Shown: positions 63,147 through 64,000 of the stretch, in pieces | Layout of the letters: the number at the start of each line of letters is the position of its first letter | Numbering within the stretch: position 1 is the first letter of the stretch | Origin: Mycobacterium sp. Z3061 | Lineage (GTDB): Bacteria > Actinomycetota > Actinomycetes > Mycobacteriales > Mycobacteriaceae | Length of the DNA stretch: 64,000 bases | Reading direction: 5' to 3' | Assembly (NCBI RefSeq): GCF_031583025.1 | Contig: NZ_CP134062.1 | Coordinates: forward strand, 4,464,001 to 4,528,000 | Notes under the pieces: generated by a model | Told to the model about the DNA's origin: nothing | The model's database searches: none | Seen by the model: the letters and a program-made list of their open reading frames with translations, nothing else | Position numbers and translations under genes: made by a program

Positions 63147-64000
63147 GGAACTGGTCCACCGCGACGTCGTCGAGCACAGCGAGAGCATCGTCGGTGAGCA
63201 CGGCCAAGGACGTGTACAGCGTGACCAGGTAGGTCGCGATGGCCGACTTGTTGATACCGGTGAACCGCACCGAAAGTCCCGGGGCCTGCTCACCGACCAG
63301 GCCCGGCTGGAACAGACCCACGACGCCCTGGCGCTCCTCACCGGTGCGCACCAGGATGATCTTGGTCTTGCCGTCCTCGACGGGCACCTTGTCGGAAGGG
63401 ATGATCGGGATGCCACGCCAGGTGATGAACTGGGCGCCGAACAGACTCACGACAACCGGGGGCACGCCGCGGTAGGTGGCTTCGCGGCCGAACGCGGCGA
63501 CGCCCAGCGGGTGAGTCAGAAAGAAACTTGGCGTCTTCCACACCTTGGTGATCAGAGCGTCCAGGTCATCGGGGGTCGGCGCACCGACCAGCGTCTGAAT
63601 GGTCTGCTCCGGCGTCGCCTGCGCCAACAGCCCGTACTCGGGGCTGTTGACCAGCTCGAACTCCTGGCGCTCCTTGATGGTCTCGATGGTCAGCCGCAGC
63701 TGCTGAGCGATCTGGTCGTGCGGGCTGGAATAGAGGTCGGAGACCCGGGTGTGGATGTCGAGCAGCGTGGAAATGGTCCGCAGCGTGTACTCGCGCGGGC
63801 TGGTCTCGTAGTCGACGTACGTCTCGGGCAACGGCTCGTCGACGCTGGCGCCGGCCTCGGCCTTGACGGCGACCTGATCGGGGTTGATGACGCGGTTGAC
63901 CCGGTAGATTCCGGCTTCCACCGGCACCCAGCTCAGCAGGTGCAACAGCCAGCGCGGCGTGATGGTGGAGAGCTGCGGGACGGTCTTGGTGGCGTTGGCG
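63133..64000 (-). CDS. Family 2A encapsulin shell protein (SrpI/MMPI-like), 5' end outside window
   Basis: The visible 288 C-terminal residues match the major membrane protein I (M. leprae antigen)/SrpI type, with the HK97 phage-capsid fold. Landmarks are RWLLHLLSWVPVEAGIYRVN, the helix HTRVSDLYSSPHDQIAQQLR, the ring-contact region FGREATYRGVPPVVVSLFGA, and the C-terminal ITYLVTLYTSLAVL-like segment (written ATYLVTLYTSLAVLTDD). There is no cyclic-nucleotide-binding insert, so it is family 2A and not 2B. The gene is open to the window edge, so its start is missing. It is followed by the cargo gene in a 14-base overlap; expression of shell and cargo is therefore coupled. Confidence 0.93.
   Translation of the reverse strand, partial: ANATKTVPQLSTITPRWLLHLLSWVPVEAGIYRVNRVINPDQVAVKAEAGASVDEPLPETYVDYETSPREYTLRTISTLLDIHTRVSDLYSSPHDQIAQQLRLTIETIKERQEFELVNSPEYGLLAQATPEQTIQTLVGAPTPDDLDALITKVWKTPSFFLTHPLGVAAFGREATYRGVPPVVVSLFGAQFITWRGIPIIPSDKVPVEDGKTKIILVRTGEERQGVVGLFQPGLVGEQAPGLSVRFTGINKSAIATYLVTLYTSLAVLTDDALAVLDDVAVDQFHEYK

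Overview
The window is high-GC actinobacterial DNA from a non-tuberculous, probably slow-growing, Mycobacterium. The signs are a PE_PGRS gene, a complete yrbE-mce operon, F420/deazaflavin-type oxidoreductases, DUF732 and LppP-type exported proteins, and a gene order from about 18.1 to 50.1 kb that follows, from memory, M. tuberculosis Rv2314c to Rv2332 (tldE/tldD, uspABC, universal stress protein, rocE, rocD, ddaH, Lrp regulator, ECF transporter, MarR, narK1, lppP, mez). Extra blocks interrupt that order: alkB-rubredoxin-TetR, an FHA-ABC protein with an acyl-CoA oxidase-like fadE, and a large assimilatory nitrate reductase. Locus names come from memory, not from a search.

Left part (1-18.1 kb): a molybdopterin oxidoreductase cut by the window edge, a FadE-associated phosphotransferase and an LLM-class oxidoreductase. 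Next come a cytochrome P450, a UbiB/AarF kinase and a class III adenylate cyclase that look compositionally foreign. A PE_PGRS gene follows, then an AbiEi/AbiEii toxin-antitoxin module bracketed by two decayed transposase N-termini and sitting beside tRNA-Met. After that are a fatty acid desaturase, a deazaflavin-dependent enzyme, a lipoprotein, a P-type ATPase and an AhpD-like protein.

Middle part (18.1-50.1 kb): the TldD/TldE peptidase pair diverges from the UspABC sugar importer. An alkane hydroxylase operon ends in its own TetR gene, with a strong palindrome upstream of alkB. The arginine/ornithine operon (ddaH-rocD-rocE-stress protein) diverges from an Lrp/AsnC regulator across phased half-sites. 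An ECF importer diverges from a MarR gene across a palindrome. An FHA protein fused to a degenerate ABC transporter carries six TTSIP/TTGIP repeats. A NarK transporter, LppP, a nitrate reductase fused to its own CysJ-like diaphorase, a vestigial flavoprotein fragment and malic enzyme complete the block.

Right part (50.1-64 kb): a leftward mce operon (yrbEA, yrbEB, mceA-F, two mce-associated genes and a CAP-domain secreted protein), nearly all joined by ATGA or TGATG overlaps. Beyond it is a family 2A encapsulin operon: a cysteine desulfurase with a long disordered N-terminus (cargo) and the shell protein, whose 5' end lies outside the window.

The most unusual items are the FHA/repeat/pseudo-ATPase protein, the encapsulin cargo with a duplicated N-terminal motif, the AbiE module between transposase relics with a double-dyad operator, and the nitrate reductase-diaphorase fusion next to narK with a vestigial flavoprotein fragment behind it.
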